Source of the DNA: Dehalococcoidia bacterium
GTDB lineage: Bacteria; Chloroflexota; Dehalococcoidia; Bin125
Length of the DNA stretch: 64,000 nucleotides
Reading direction: 5' to 3'
NCBI GenBank assembly: GCA_022828105.1
Contig: JAJEJC010000001.1
Location: 424,090 to 488,089, forward strand
Within the stretch, counting starts at the first letter, position 1. Every line of letters starts with the position of its first letter. This document shows, piece after piece, positions 54,449-63,777 of this stretch. The notes under the pieces are model-generated. The model did not search any database, had not been told where the DNA came from, and saw nothing but the letters and a program-made list of their open reading frames with translations. The translations under genes and the position numbers were made by a program.

Positions 54449-56341
54449 TTAGGATCTGCCGTCAGACGCCCATGCTCTTCCCACCAGCCGCAAGCGCATT
54501 CCGGTCGGCACATACATCACAATGGCCGTCGGTCTTGCCAGTCCTTGCAGCCGGTAAGTATGCCCGCCCTCGACCGTGTACCCGTTGGGCAGCACTCGGA
54601 TGCCATCAGGCCCTACTCTCGGCACGCTAGGAGCGTCAAGCCAACTGACAGCGGCGACATTGCCACGGGCCTCGTCGAAGTAGCTCGCACTTGCTCTCTG
54701 AGTCACTGTGGCGCCGCAGGCATCTGCAGTCTCATGTGTGATAGTAAACAGAGTGCGGGAAGGCCTCGCAGAGGTATCCGCAGTTCCGGTTACGCGGAAG
54801 TGGTACCAGCAATTGCTGTATGGGAACCATGTGATTCGGTCACCTACCTGGACGGTAGCTAAGATGCTTGTGTAGTCGCGGCCGCGATAGCCCGTGTTAT
54901 TCACTAGCAAGGCGACCGCAGCGCTCACTTCAGCGAACGTCGTGGCTCCGCTCGTGAAGTCGCTCGCATCGCGCAGGAAGCTGTAGGGCCCTGCGCTCGT
55001 GGCGCCCTCGGTCGACTGGAGATTGTCGTAGCGCAGCGTCTCGCGTTCGCTGGACACTGTCGACGTCAGGCCAGCGACGGCGCTAGCTGTTCCCGAGCGC
55101 GGACCTGCCACGCTGCCGCTGGTCGCACGCAGGCGAAAGCTGTACCGTGCGTCCGCGGTCAGACCGGATACGGTGTGGTCGGTCGTGGCTCCTGTGGATC
55201 CCGCGATCTTGGTCCACGCGCCCCATTGGCCCTCGTCCCGCCGTTGGCGGTACTCCCAATGCGTGACCCCGGTCGCACGTTCAATACTCCAGTTCAACGC
55301 CACTGCTCCGGAGGCAGCCGTACGCGCGCTCAGGCTCGGCGCGCCCTGGGCAACAAGTTCAACCATCGTCTCTGCCGACGCGCGGACCCCGCGTTTGTCT
55401 CTCGCGAGTGCGCTGAACGTCTTGCTCTGCTCGGCCAGCGGCGCGCCCGTCTGTTCGTCCAAGGCCAGCGGACCACAGTTGACCCGGTGCGACTGCACGG
55501 TTGCCAGATCGATCTTCTTGTCGCCGATGAACAGCCGGTGCGGCAAGAGCCCGCCCGTAATCTTCCAGCTCAGCTCGGTCAGCGTGTTGGCCGTGCAGAC
55601 CGCGCCCGAGGAAGTCAAGGTCAGCGTGAGCGGATCGACCGCGTAGGCGGTCAACCGCGCCGCCGGGCTCTGCGCCCCCTGACCGTTGAGCGCCAGCAGG
55701 TTGATCGCGTACTCGGTCTGGTCCTCCAGTCCTGTGAGCTCGTAGCTGGTCGCACTCCCGGCCAACTCGACCGAGCCCAGGAATTGGTCGTCCGATGGCT
55801 TGCGCCAGCGCAGCCGGTAGCCGGCCGCGGTCCAGCCCGCGGGTTGGCTCCAGGACACGCTCAGCGAACTGGCGCTGGCCGCCGTCAGGCTCAGCTCCTG
55901 GGGCGCGGTCAGGGGCGTGCGGAAGTTGCCCCGCAGGATCGCCAGAATGGCGCCGTTACCGCCCGAGACCAGGACGCGGACCACGTAAAGCCGGCCCGCC
56001 AGGAGGCCGGTGATCCGATAGCGGCCGCCCGTCGCGGCGTAACTCGGCCCCTGCGGAAACTGCTCGAACCGGCGCCATTGGATCGTGTAGAGCGCCGCCC
56101 CCTCGACCTCGTCCCAGGTCACTGCCAGCGAACTGGGCGTGGCCGACTCCAGGTTCAACGGCAGCTCCGGCGCCCCGTCGCCCTCGGCCTCGTCCGCCCC
56201 GGCCGCGCCCCAGACGAGAACGACCGCGAGCAGCACGGTCGCGACGACGGCCGTCCAGCGGCGCAGCCGGATTGGGGAGCGTCGAGCGGGTGTGGGACCA
56301 ACCTGTACCAAGAGACCGACCTCCGTGAGTCGCTTGCCCAT
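54449..56341 (-). CDS. Secreted fibronectin-III repeat protein (C-terminus frameshifted)
   Basis: 630 aa. Signal peptide at about residues 29-49 (VVATVLLAVVLVWGAAGA). FN3 modules follow (SSLAVTWDEVEGAALYTIQW, SLSVSWSQPAGWTAAGYRLR, VALNWSIERATGVTHWEYRQ) with a beta-sandwich module between (LSWKITGGLLPHRLFI). The C-terminus is a non-FN3 domain with WFPYSNCWYHFRVTG. The frame ends after GRAWASDGRS, but shifting by one base in the GGG at 54480-54482 opens 50 more plausible residues (HGRLTADPNATYIDEESG to HPPQM at 54331). Surface adhesion or carbohydrate binding is the usual role of such proteins; not shown here. Confidence 0.8.
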   Translation of the reverse strand: MGKRLTEVGLLVQVGPTPARRSPIRLRRWTAVVATVLLAVVLVWGAAGADEAEGDGAPELPLNLESATPSSLAVTWDEVEGAALYTIQWRRFEQFPQGPSYAATGGRYRITGLLAGRLYVVRVLVSGGNGAILAILRGNFRTPLTAPQELSLTAASASSLSVSWSQPAGWTAAGYRLRWRKPSDDQFLGSVELAGSATSYELTGLEDQTEYAINLLALNGQGAQSPAARLTAYAVDPLTLTLTSSGAVCTANTLTELSWKITGGLLPHRLFIGDKKIDLATVQSHRVNCGPLALDEQTGAPLAEQSKTFSALARDKRGVRASAETMVELVAQGAPSLSARTAASGAVALNWSIERATGVTHWEYRQRRDEGQWGAWTKIAGSTGATTDHTVSGLTADARYSFRLRATSGSVAGPRSGTASAVAGLTSTVSSERETLRYDNLQSTEGATSAGPYSFLRDASDFTSGATTFAEVSAAVALLVNNTGYRGRDYTSILATVQVGDRITWFPYSNCWYHFRVTGTADTSARPSRTLFTITHETADACGATVTQRASASYFDEARGNVAAVSWLDAPSVPRVGPDGIRVLPNGYTVEGGHTYRLQGLARPTAIVMYVPTGMRLRLVGRAWASDGRS

Positions 56342-56783
56342 GCCTCTCTATTGTCCTAGAAATCATGTGAGCTATTCGTGCGTCCAAGCCTCTGTATCGG
56401 TGCTTGTCAAGTGTTCCTGGGAACTCATGCAGATTGCAGGCCCGTTCCGAGCAGGTCTCAGCGTGAACATCGTCTTCGCGACGACAGGAAGTGCACAGTC
56501 CCCGTCAGCCTGGGGCGGTTGCTTCAAGACGCCGCGTGTATCGCCGATAACGCAGGTAGCGTGGCGCGGACAACGGACCGAACACTTGCGTGAATCTCGC
56601 CGCAGGCGTCCGATCCACCAGACCGGTCCGGACATACCGTCGAATCCAGAGCCAGTTCTGTCGTTCCGACGCGACGCCGAGGAGAGCGCGCGGTTGGGAC
56701 CCATCCAGAGCCTGTAGTTCCCCTGCAGCATCCAGGCCTTGCGCGGACACCACGCCGCGCCTGCGCCCCACGGAGCTGCGGGG
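56342..56783. other. Intergenic stretch without a supported gene
   Basis: About 440 bp between divergent genes. No convincing coding frame. It holds the second copy of the 44-bp repeat. Must contain the promoters of both neighbours, but no clear -35/-10 pair stands out. Confidence 0.5.
56612..56655. repeat. 44-bp dispersed repeat, copy 2
   Basis: Direct repeat of 52247-52290 (38 of 44 bases). Here it lies upstream of the replication-relaxation gene. The two copies bracket the two FN3 genes. Confidence 0.5.
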
Positions 56784-58508
56784 ATGCTCAGCGATCAACG
56801 GCTTTCCGACGAACAACGACGACTTCTGCGACTGATCGGTCTAATGCCTCTGGCCTCGGCCGACGACCTCTCACTCGTACTGGACACTCCGGTCGACGCG
56901 CTGCAACGCCGATTGGCCCGGTTGAGACGGAACGGCTGGCTCGGCTCGATCCGGCGCGGGATGATCGAGCCGCCCCGCGCGCGCTGGTTCCTGACCCGCC
57001 GCTCGGTCGAGCGGCTCTACGCGACCGACCACTCGCACCCCGGTCCGCGCGAGCGCCACCGCTACCAGCTCGCCTGGCCGCTGCCCGGCACAGAGACCGG
57101 CCGCCGCGATCAGCCACCGCTCGACCTGCGCCACGAGCACCTGGGGCCGGAGACCGAGCGCTCAGGCTCGCTGCTGCGTCTGCCCGCCGACGACGCCCAG
57201 CACGAGCATCCGCCCTGGACCGCGACCGGCCGCGGCGCGCAGTACTGCCTGCGCCGGCTGGCGATGCTGGAGACGATCTACCGGCTCGCACCCGTCCTGC
57301 TGCGCGACGGCTACCTGCGCGTGCCCGCTCCGACGCCGCCGTTGAGCGACTTCCGCCTGCTCAGACGCAACGGTTTCTTCGTCGCCGTGGCCCGCTACGG
57401 CGACGACCTCTGGGCGCCCTTCAGCTATGCCGGTCTGCACGCCACCGAGCGCGTGCTGCGGCGCAAGCAGCAGCACCGCTTCTGGAACCTGGACTGCTAC
57501 CTCGCCCGAGAGCGGCGCAGCTTCCGGATCAGCAACCGCGTCTTCTACGAGGACCCCGAGCAGGAGGTCGAACCATCGGCCCTGGTCGTGATCGCCGCCG
57601 ACCGCTGGGCCGCCGACCTGGCCGGACGCAGCCTCGACGCGTCCACGCCGACCCTGGTCTGCACCCCCGACCGGCGCTGCGGACCGGCCGTCGAACCGCG
57701 TCCCTCGCGCGACCGCATCTCCGAGCCATGGGCGCGGAGCATCCTGGGCCGGCCCGAGCGACTCGCCCGCTGGCTCAGCCGCCGTCCCGACCTGGAGATG
57801 CTCGACCGTCCCGCCGCCTACCGGCTCTTCCTCTTGCTGGCCGAGTTCCCCGCCATGCGCGCCGACGCGCTGCGTGAGATCGCCGGCGTCTCGCCGCGCC
57901 TCGCCGGCCGCATCCTGCGCGGCTTCATCGAGGCCGGACTGGCCGTGCGCCTGGACGGCCGCTTCTACCTGGCCGAGAACGGCATCCGCCGCGCGGCCAA
58001 CCTCAGCCGCATCCGGCCGTCCATCATCCGCAGCCGACACGGCGCGTACCTGCAGCCGCGCTACCGACGCCACGAACTGATCCACAATGACGCCGTCAAC
58101 CGCCTCGCGCTCGGGTTCGCCCGCGAGGGCGCGCGCGTCTACGGCGGCTGGCGCGGCGAGGTCAACGTCCCCGGCCTGACCCAGCTCCGGCCCGACCTGC
58201 TCGTGCTCGTCGAGGAGGGACCCTTCGGTCCCGGGCCGCACGCGGTCGAAGTGGAACGCACCGCGGTCGGCCGGCGTTCGGTCGCGGCCAAGCTCAATCC
58301 CTACCGCCGCGCCGCTGCCGCGCGCCAGGGAATGCCCGCGCTGTTCGTCTGCGAGACCGAACGCGCGGCCGCCAATTTCGCCGCCGCGGCCGGCTCGCTG
58401 CCGCTGCTCGTGACCACCCTGACTGCGGCCCGATCGGGCCCGTTGACCGGCGATCGCACGGTCTGGATCGGAACCGGCCGGACCGTCAGCCTGCGCTGCC
58501 GAGACTGA
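56784..58508 (+). CDS. Replication-relaxation family protein
   Basis: 574 aa. N-terminal winged helix (LSDEQRRLLRLIGLMPLASADDL, split at about residues 8-30), middle region with a second winged helix (about 360-410; REIAGVSPRLAGRILRGF), and a C-terminal nuclease-like segment with RPDLLVLVE, HAVEVERT and a following Lys (VAAKLNPYRR), recalling a PD-(D/E)xK fold. Family members occur on actinobacterial plasmids and integrative elements. Unusually rich in Arg and Ala. No integrase or relaxase is adjacent. ATG 56784 has GGAG eight nt upstream. Confidence 0.7.
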   Translation: MLSDQRLSDEQRRLLRLIGLMPLASADDLSLVLDTPVDALQRRLARLRRNGWLGSIRRGMIEPPRARWFLTRRSVERLYATDHSHPGPRERHRYQLAWPLPGTETGRRDQPPLDLRHEHLGPETERSGSLLRLPADDAQHEHPPWTATGRGAQYCLRRLAMLETIYRLAPVLLRDGYLRVPAPTPPLSDFRLLRRNGFFVAVARYGDDLWAPFSYAGLHATERVLRRKQQHRFWNLDCYLARERRSFRISNRVFYEDPEQEVEPSALVVIAADRWAADLAGRSLDASTPTLVCTPDRRCGPAVEPRPSRDRISEPWARSILGRPERLARWLSRRPDLEMLDRPAAYRLFLLLAEFPAMRADALREIAGVSPRLAGRILRGFIEAGLAVRLDGRFYLAENGIRRAANLSRIRPSIIRSRHGAYLQPRYRRHELIHNDAVNRLALGFAREGARVYGGWRGEVNVPGLTQLRPDLLVLVEEGPFGPGPHAVEVERTAVGRRSVAAKLNPYRRAAAARQGMPALFVCETERAAANFAAAAGSLPLLVTTLTAARSGPLTGDRTVWIGTGRTVSLRCRD

Positions 58509-58540
58509 GCGCGACTCAGGCCCGCAACAGCGCCCTGTGC

Positions 58541-58574
58541 CCGGCGCCCAGCGCCGGACGCCGCCGGGCGGCGT
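58541..58574. other. Two adjacent GC-rich hairpins after the replication-relaxation gene
   Basis: CCGGCGC-CCA-GCGCCGG (58541-58557) followed immediately by ACGCCGC-CGG-GCGGCGT (58558-58574). Both have 7-bp perfect stems. They begin 33 bp past the stop codon. No U-tract follows, so a terminator role is only possible; an extended REP-like element is the alternative. Confidence 0.5.
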
Positions 58575-58696
58575 GCTATCTGGGGAGGGGGAGGGGCAGC
58601 AAATCGCGCTCAACCCCTTGCCGGGGCGCAGGCGGACCCGCCTCTGCGGGCCTGCGTGCGGGCGTGCGTGTCGGCGCGATTCGAGCCAAATTGAGA

Positions 58697-59458
58697 TCAT
58701 TTACAAGACGAGATCGTCTCCTCCACTCGCGGACGGCAACGCCGATCAGGTGCGTTGTACATGAGGGAGAAATGTTGATCATTAGGATCTGGATCGGTAG
58801 CAGCCTGCCCAGAGCCCGGCACGCGCAATCGATTGCATGACGTGTAGTCACTGAGCCCTAACACGTGCCCAAGTTCGTGATTCAAAGTAGAGAGTCGTAC
58901 TGTTCCAATGACAATAGTCGAGTACTCAGTGCTCTGATACACGGATCGCGCCGAGAACAGCTTTCGGGGCGGATTAGCCTGTTTGGTCGAATAGTACGCA
59001 GCTCCCGCTCCTGATATGAGACGCACCCGCACTTCTACATCCGCACCGTCCGAGTTGCTGCTACACGAATTCGTCGCTCCTGTTGGGATGTAATGCTCAA
59101 ACGGTCCGCTGCTGTTCCCATCGCTGTCGTTGAAGGACATGTTGGACAGCGCTGTCGCCCAGGCATCGATCGCGCGTTGCAGCTCAGCGGTCACGGTCGA
59201 ATCATCGGTGCAGATAATCGTAGCTCTACCTTCGATTACATTCTGATTCAGCCACTCCGCGCCTTCGGTGTTTGAGTTATCGTGCGCTGCGACCAGCGGC
59301 GCTCCACCGTTGTCTGGAGCGCTGCGCACCGGCGACCTGAAATCCGGCTCTACGGACCTGTCTTCGACGGTCGAACTGGTAGCGGGACTTGGGCCGATGC
59401 CCAATGAACCTGCGGCGACGGCCAGCCCCGTCACTATCGCCAATGCTAGTAGTCTCAA
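58697..59458 (-). CDS. Matrixin/snapalysin-like secreted zinc metalloprotease
   Basis: 253 aa. Signal peptide (LALAIVTGLAVAAGSLGIG). Zinc-binding HELGHVLGLSD (about residues 193-203) is the HExxHxxGxxD form of metzincins such as snapalysin, and SLMYN downstream supplies the Met-turn. The prodomain-like start and CSSNSDGADVEV segment fit the matrixin fold. The ATG overlaps the stop of the upstream beta-sandwich gene by ATGA, so the two are coupled. Substrate unknown. Confidence 0.85.
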   Translation of the reverse strand: MRLLALAIVTGLAVAAGSLGIGPSPATSSTVEDRSVEPDFRSPVRSAPDNGGAPLVAAHDNSNTEGAEWLNQNVIEGRATIICTDDSTVTAELQRAIDAWATALSNMSFNDSDGNSSGPFEHYIPTGATNSCSSNSDGADVEVRVRLISGAGAAYYSTKQANPPRKLFSARSVYQSTEYSTIVIGTVRLSTLNHELGHVLGLSDYTSCNRLRVPGSGQAATDPDPNDQHFSLMYNAPDRRCRPRVEETISSCK

Positions 59459-60467
59459 TCCGAACTCCCTTCACGTTGCGGCGGCTTGCCGACTGAGTCG
59501 ACCAGCGAGTCAATCGCCGCACCGATCGAATCGGAGCTCGTCCCGGTCGCGCCTTCGGACACCTCAGGATGACGCCTGTGCAACGCGCCGTCTTCGTACA
59601 GATAAATCCAGGCATCAACACCCACGATCAAGTGATCGTGTACTCTGTCTCCGCACCTGGGATTTGGGTCATTCACAGCACATTCTCGCTCCACCATTCC
59701 TCCGACCTCCACGTCGTATCCCTTAGGTGCCGTGACCAGGAAGCCAAGAAAGCGATAGGTCTCGCCGCGACGAAGCATGTCGCCGGTTGTGCCAGTACCC
59801 AGATCGAGCAAAACGTAGACGGCTACGGTCGCTTCCGCCGTTCGACGTTCGCGTCTGTCACTACCCCGCGAATCCTCTTCCAACCGGAGTCGACGTTCGG
59901 GTTGGCCCGATACAGGCGCGTCACACCGTCTTGCGGGCTGACTTCCTCAAAGGACGTACCCACCGAAGAATCGGCGCAGGCAACCATCGCCTCTCCAGAA
60001 GCGCCTACATAGCTCCCTTCCGCGTCCCTTGATTCGCCGTCGACCACCAGTGTGTAGGGCAGAGTGCCGCCGACGACGTGCCACCGCACCGATGTTTTCG
60101 CGAACACCCGCCAACCGGCCGACACAAACTCATGCACGCGAGCGCCTTCATCATTCGTCCGCAGCTCCCATCCCCCTACGTTTCGTGCCCGCTCGGTCTC
60201 GCAGATCTCCGCTGCGCTGAGCGTCAGCGCCAAGGCCTCACTGTCCTGCTGCGTCTCCGGTGAGTGCCTCTGTTCTTTCCGCAGACCGCCCGGACCCTCC
60301 GCCGACACTCCTTGCGACTCCGCTTCCGTCACCTCTGTCACCGCCTCAGTCCGTTGGCCGACGCCTGCCTCTCGGGCAGCGAAGACGGCAACAACGGCCA
60401 CTACCCCAGCCACGACCACGAACGACGCTAGGTGTCGCATCCGCAGCTGGCTCAATCTCGTTCGCAT
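59455..60467 (-). pseudogene. Membrane-anchored beta-sandwich protein P1, frameshifted
   Basis: N-terminal TM anchor (about residues 14-32), polar linker, then the P-family core (VRWHVVGGTLPYTLVVDGES, then SRDAEGSYVGASGEAMVACA). The frame breaks near 59845-59847: alignment with P2 (VTDANGRTAEAS) shows one missing G at the AACGTCGAACG site, after which the second frame continues RTAEATVAVYVLLDLG through IVGVDAWIYLY to 59455. One base repairs the gene to about 337 aa. Real loss of function and a sequencing error are both possible. Coupled to the metalloprotease downstream. Confidence 0.8.
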
Positions 60468-60776
60468 GTCGGTCTCCGTCTCTGAAGCGGCTCAGCCCAG
60501 GCTCAGAAGGCCTGCGACGCGCCACTCACGCGCCTTCGGTCGCCGCCCTCGTCTGCCATGAGCGCTCGAAGATGAAAGCTCTATGTTGCCGGCTGATACA
60601 GGATTCACCGTCTGCGTGAATCGGGTTAGGGAGCGGAACAGCGGCACCGGGCGGAGGCTGAAACGAACGCAACGGTGTCTCCTTGGGGTCCGGTGACCTC
60701 CCATGAAAGCAAATCGGTTGCAGCGTAACGGAACATTTATGACTAACATAGGACTATTGGGGAACAACATGTGAGG
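60468..60776. other. Intergenic stretch without a supported gene
   Basis: About 310 bp between the end of P2 and the start of P1. I see no convincing coding frame. The P1 leader at 60474-60493 shares about 18 of 20 bases with the P2 leader (61776-61795). Confidence 0.5.
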
Positions 60777-61769
60777 TCATGCCATCTCGTGGGAGTTGGT
60801 CTTCGGCTGAGTGCCCACCGAATCGACTAGGTCGTCGAGCAGGCTGTCAACCAAGGCAGCGTTCGAGTCGTCAGCACCGGCCACTCCGTCAGATTCTGGC
60901 CACCGACCCGCTTCGGCAAAATCGCTTCGGTAGAGATGTACACCGGCATCCAGCCCGACAATTCCGAAGCACCATTCCTCTTCGCAGCGCTCGTCCGCGG
61001 GGAGGTCCTCTGGGCACTCAGGCTCAGCGGTGCCGGCGATGAACATGTCATGCGTGGCCGGCGCAGTGATCAGGTGGCCGGCCACCCTGTAAGTCTGGCC
61101 GCGCCGGAGAACTTGTTCGTTCTCGTGCTCGTCCAGGGTGCCGTCCACTCGCAGGATCACATAGACCTCAGTAGAGGCCTCGGCGGTCCGTCCGTTGGCA
61201 TCGGTCACGACAGCGCGAACCGTCTTCGAGCCTGAGTCAATCATCGGGACAGCCCGAAGTGCGCGGTCACCAGCCCCGTCAATGAAGGACTGCACGGACG
61301 TGGTCGCGCAGTACGTCACTCCTTGACCGCTTGCCCCTATGAACGGCCCGTACTCGTCCTCGGACGCACCGTCGATCGTCAGCTTGAACGGACCGGTTCC
61401 CCCGCTAACCGTCCATGACACCTGAAACTGCCTGACCTCATAGTGCCCAACGAAGCTTCGTACAGTGCGGACATAGTTGCCCTCATCGTCGTAGACCGCC
61501 TCATCGACGCCGTAGGATTGGCCGCGGGTTGTCTGGCAGCGGCTCGGACCGGTCAGGGTCACGGTCAGCGGCTCTGCGGACTGCGCTTGCTCCTCGTCCC
61601 TTTGTTGTTGCGTCTTCTCGCCTTCGCTCGACTCAGTCCCTGCTCCAGCCCCTTCGCCGTCCAATCCTATCTCCTGAGCGCCGCAGACAGTGGTTGCGGC
61701 GACCGCGCTAGCCAGCACCAGAAACAGTCCCAGGTCGCGGGCTTTGAGTCGCTTCACTGCGGCACTCAT
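60777..61769 (-). CDS. Membrane-anchored beta-sandwich protein P2
   Basis: 330 aa from ATG 61769. N-terminal anchor (about residues 10-28; LGLFLVLASAVAATTVCG), Gln/Glu-rich linker, then the shared core: TVTLTGPSRC, YDDEGNYV, VSWTVSGGTGPFKLTIDGAS, GPFIGASGQGVTYCA, IDSGSKTVRAVVTDANGRTA, EVYVILRV, GQTYRVAGHLITAP and IVGLDAGVHLY. Cys pairs are conserved. It is intact, unlike P1. No protease gene follows it directly. Function unknown. Confidence 0.8.
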   Translation of the reverse strand: MSAAVKRLKARDLGLFLVLASAVAATTVCGAQEIGLDGEGAGAGTESSEGEKTQQQRDEEQAQSAEPLTVTLTGPSRCQTTRGQSYGVDEAVYDDEGNYVRTVRSFVGHYEVRQFQVSWTVSGGTGPFKLTIDGASEDEYGPFIGASGQGVTYCATTSVQSFIDGAGDRALRAVPMIDSGSKTVRAVVTDANGRTAEASTEVYVILRVDGTLDEHENEQVLRRGQTYRVAGHLITAPATHDMFIAGTAEPECPEDLPADERCEEEWCFGIVGLDAGVHLYRSDFAEAGRWPESDGVAGADDSNAALVDSLLDDLVDSVGTQPKTNSHEMA

Positions 61770-61918
61770 ACAGCGCTCCGTCTCTGACACGGCTCGGCTC
61801 GGATGCGGCAACGGCGACCTGCGGCGCCGGCGCGCCCCGAGCAACGTCGCCCGGAGGCTGCTCGACATGCGGCTGCGGACCCTGGCGGCGCGTTTACTGT
61901 CTAGTCGGGCGCGGCGGC

Positions 61919-62203
61919 CTATGCGATGACCATGTTGGGACCCCAGCCATCCGCATCAGCCACCGCCACCGTGATGATGTAGCGCTTGCCGCTCTGCAAC
62001 CCGGTCAACTCCACCGAGCGAGGCTTCCAGCAAGCCAAGAATGAACAAGAGCGGAGATACTTCCGCGGGAATATGTCGCGCGTCTGCCACGTGGCCCCGG
62101 GGGTGTTCTCAGCCCAACGCACCCGGTATCCGTCGACGTTGTCGGGCAGCGTCTCAGGGACAACAGTTCCGCCCCAAAGACGCTTCGCCGGGGAGCTAGA
62201 CAT
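61919..62203 (-). pseudogene. Isolated fibronectin-III domain fragment
   Basis: 94 codons with the FN3 pattern DGYRVRWAENTPGATW, SVELTGLQSGKRYIITVAVA and DADGWGP. No signal peptide, partner domain or RBS. It looks like the 3' remnant of an FN3 surface gene similar to that at 54449-56341. Confidence 0.5.
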
Positions 62204-62749
62204 CCAATCGGAACCGCAACTCGAAAGTTCTCGATTTTGTCCAGTTTGGTGGACCGTCGTGTACCGAACTGCGAACTTTCGTGTGGGAGGTAGTACTGCG
62301 ACATCCAGGCAGGCAATTCCTCAGCCCAAGGCACGGGCCGTGAGGGCAGCGAGGGCGCGCAGCAGCGAGGGTAGATGCGATCACCTTGCTCTTAGTGGCC
62401 GCCCGGAGAGACGCGCCGCTTTCGTTCCCTAGTCAACGTTGGCGCTAGCCAGGCGGAGCGATTCTCGACGCCATCGATACGGTCTCAGGAGCCGACATCA
62501 GGCCCGACTACAGAGACGGCTGCGAAGTCACCGGAGGCCGACAATGCGCACGGCCAAGCGCTAGGCCTGGGAATCTTCGAAACCACCATGCAGTCGGCAA
62601 GCGGAGCTTCGCCTCAGATCTTTGCCGAAAACCGCAACGCTAGATGCTTTTCGACCGAGGCAGGTCTCTTGCCTTGAACTGCCCCAAGGTGGACCTGTGT
62701 AGCGCTCTGATATCGTGAATTTCCGGGAAGCAAGGGGAGGGTGTCCTGA
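62204..62749. other. Intergenic stretch without a supported gene
   Basis: About 545 bp before P3. Short frames exist, but none carries recognisable features. It may hold the degraded upstream part of the FN3 fragment and the P3 promoter. RBS AAGGGGAGG for P3 is at 62732-62740. Confidence 0.5.
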
Positions 62750-63772
62750 GTGGGGGAACGCCTTAAGCGGATCGGGGTCCGACAAGCGGGCACCTTCGTG
62801 ATGATCGCGGCAATCGTGGCCGTCTCGGTCGTGATGATCGGTCGCGAGCTCGGGATTGGTCGGCAGGCGGCAGCGGTGCCGGAGGCTGCAAGCGCGGAGC
62901 CGACGGCGGAACCGGCGAACACCCCGCCCGCCACATCTGACCCTGCCGCTGAACCCCAGGAAGCTGAACCCGAGGAGTCGAGCGAGAAGCTGAAGCTGAC
63001 CCTGGAAGCTAATCCCTACTGCGAAACCGGCGGCGGCATAGGCTTTTCTGGCTCAGTGTTCGAGTACGACGATGACGGCAACCCAGTCGGTCGCACAGAC
63101 GTGGACCTTGGGTATGGACGGGTGGCGGAAACGCAGGTTCGCTGGGCGGTCTCGGGCGGTACTGCACCGTACCATTTGACGATCGACAACGAACCTCGGG
63201 ACGGACGTGGCCCTTATGCAGGAGCGACCGGCGTCGCGTCGGTCAGTTGCGCTCCGAACCCAGGCAAGGTGTTTTATGACGACTATGAGGAAAAGCGACG
63301 TTACCGCGAGGACCCTCAGATCGACTCAGGTCTCAAGACCATCCACGCCATTGTGACTGATGCCGCAGGTGCAACCGCGGCTGAATCAATCGACATCTAC
63401 GTAATCCTTCAGCTCGGAGGCGCGGGAACGATGCGTGGGGGGGAGTGGCATCAGTATCGACTCAATGCAGGTAAGACCTACCGCTATGAGGGTCACCTAT
63501 TCACTGTTCCTGAGAGCATAACGATTTTGCCGGGGGATACGTGGGAAGCAGACGGAGGTGGTTGGGGCCAGGTACTGCATGTCGCGGGCTCTGAAGTCGA
63601 GATCCACATCAATCGCCATGGCGAGGAAATTGGGCGCTCTTTTGCACGCTCGACGTCGCTGGCCGAAGATGCAATCTCTGGGCCTGACTATGGATCTGCG
63701 TCAATCAATGAAGCCCTTGACAGATTCATCGCATCGCGTGGCAAGCCGCCGACAGTTAACCCCAACGAATAA
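62750..63772 (+). CDS. Membrane-anchored beta-sandwich protein P3
   Basis: 340 aa from GTG 62750, with AAGGGGAGG nine nt upstream. N-terminal TM anchor (about residues 14-34), Ala/Pro/Glu linker (about 40-80), then the P-family core: YDDDGNPVGRTDVD, VRWAVSGGTAPYHLTIDNEP, GPYAGATGVASVSCAP, IDSGLKTIHAIVTDAAGATA and YVILQLGG, GKTYRYEGHLFTVPE. It is followed after 5 bp by a metalloprotease gene, the same order as P1 and its protease. Function unknown; the anchored P protein could be an inhibitor, chaperone or substrate of the protease. Confidence 0.8.
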   Translation: MGERLKRIGVRQAGTFVMIAAIVAVSVVMIGRELGIGRQAAAVPEAASAEPTAEPANTPPATSDPAAEPQEAEPEESSEKLKLTLEANPYCETGGGIGFSGSVFEYDDDGNPVGRTDVDLGYGRVAETQVRWAVSGGTAPYHLTIDNEPRDGRGPYAGATGVASVSCAPNPGKVFYDDYEEKRRYREDPQIDSGLKTIHAIVTDAAGATAAESIDIYVILQLGGAGTMRGGEWHQYRLNAGKTYRYEGHLFTVPESITILPGDTWEADGGGWGQVLHVAGSEVEIHINRHGEEIGRSFARSTSLAEDAISGPDYGSASINEALDRFIASRGKPPTVNPNE

Positions 63773-63777
63773 CATCC

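Noticed and set aside
57162-58700. 512-codon minus-strand frame
   Set aside because: Antisense of the replication-relaxation gene; Ala/Gly/Arg-rich without motifs.
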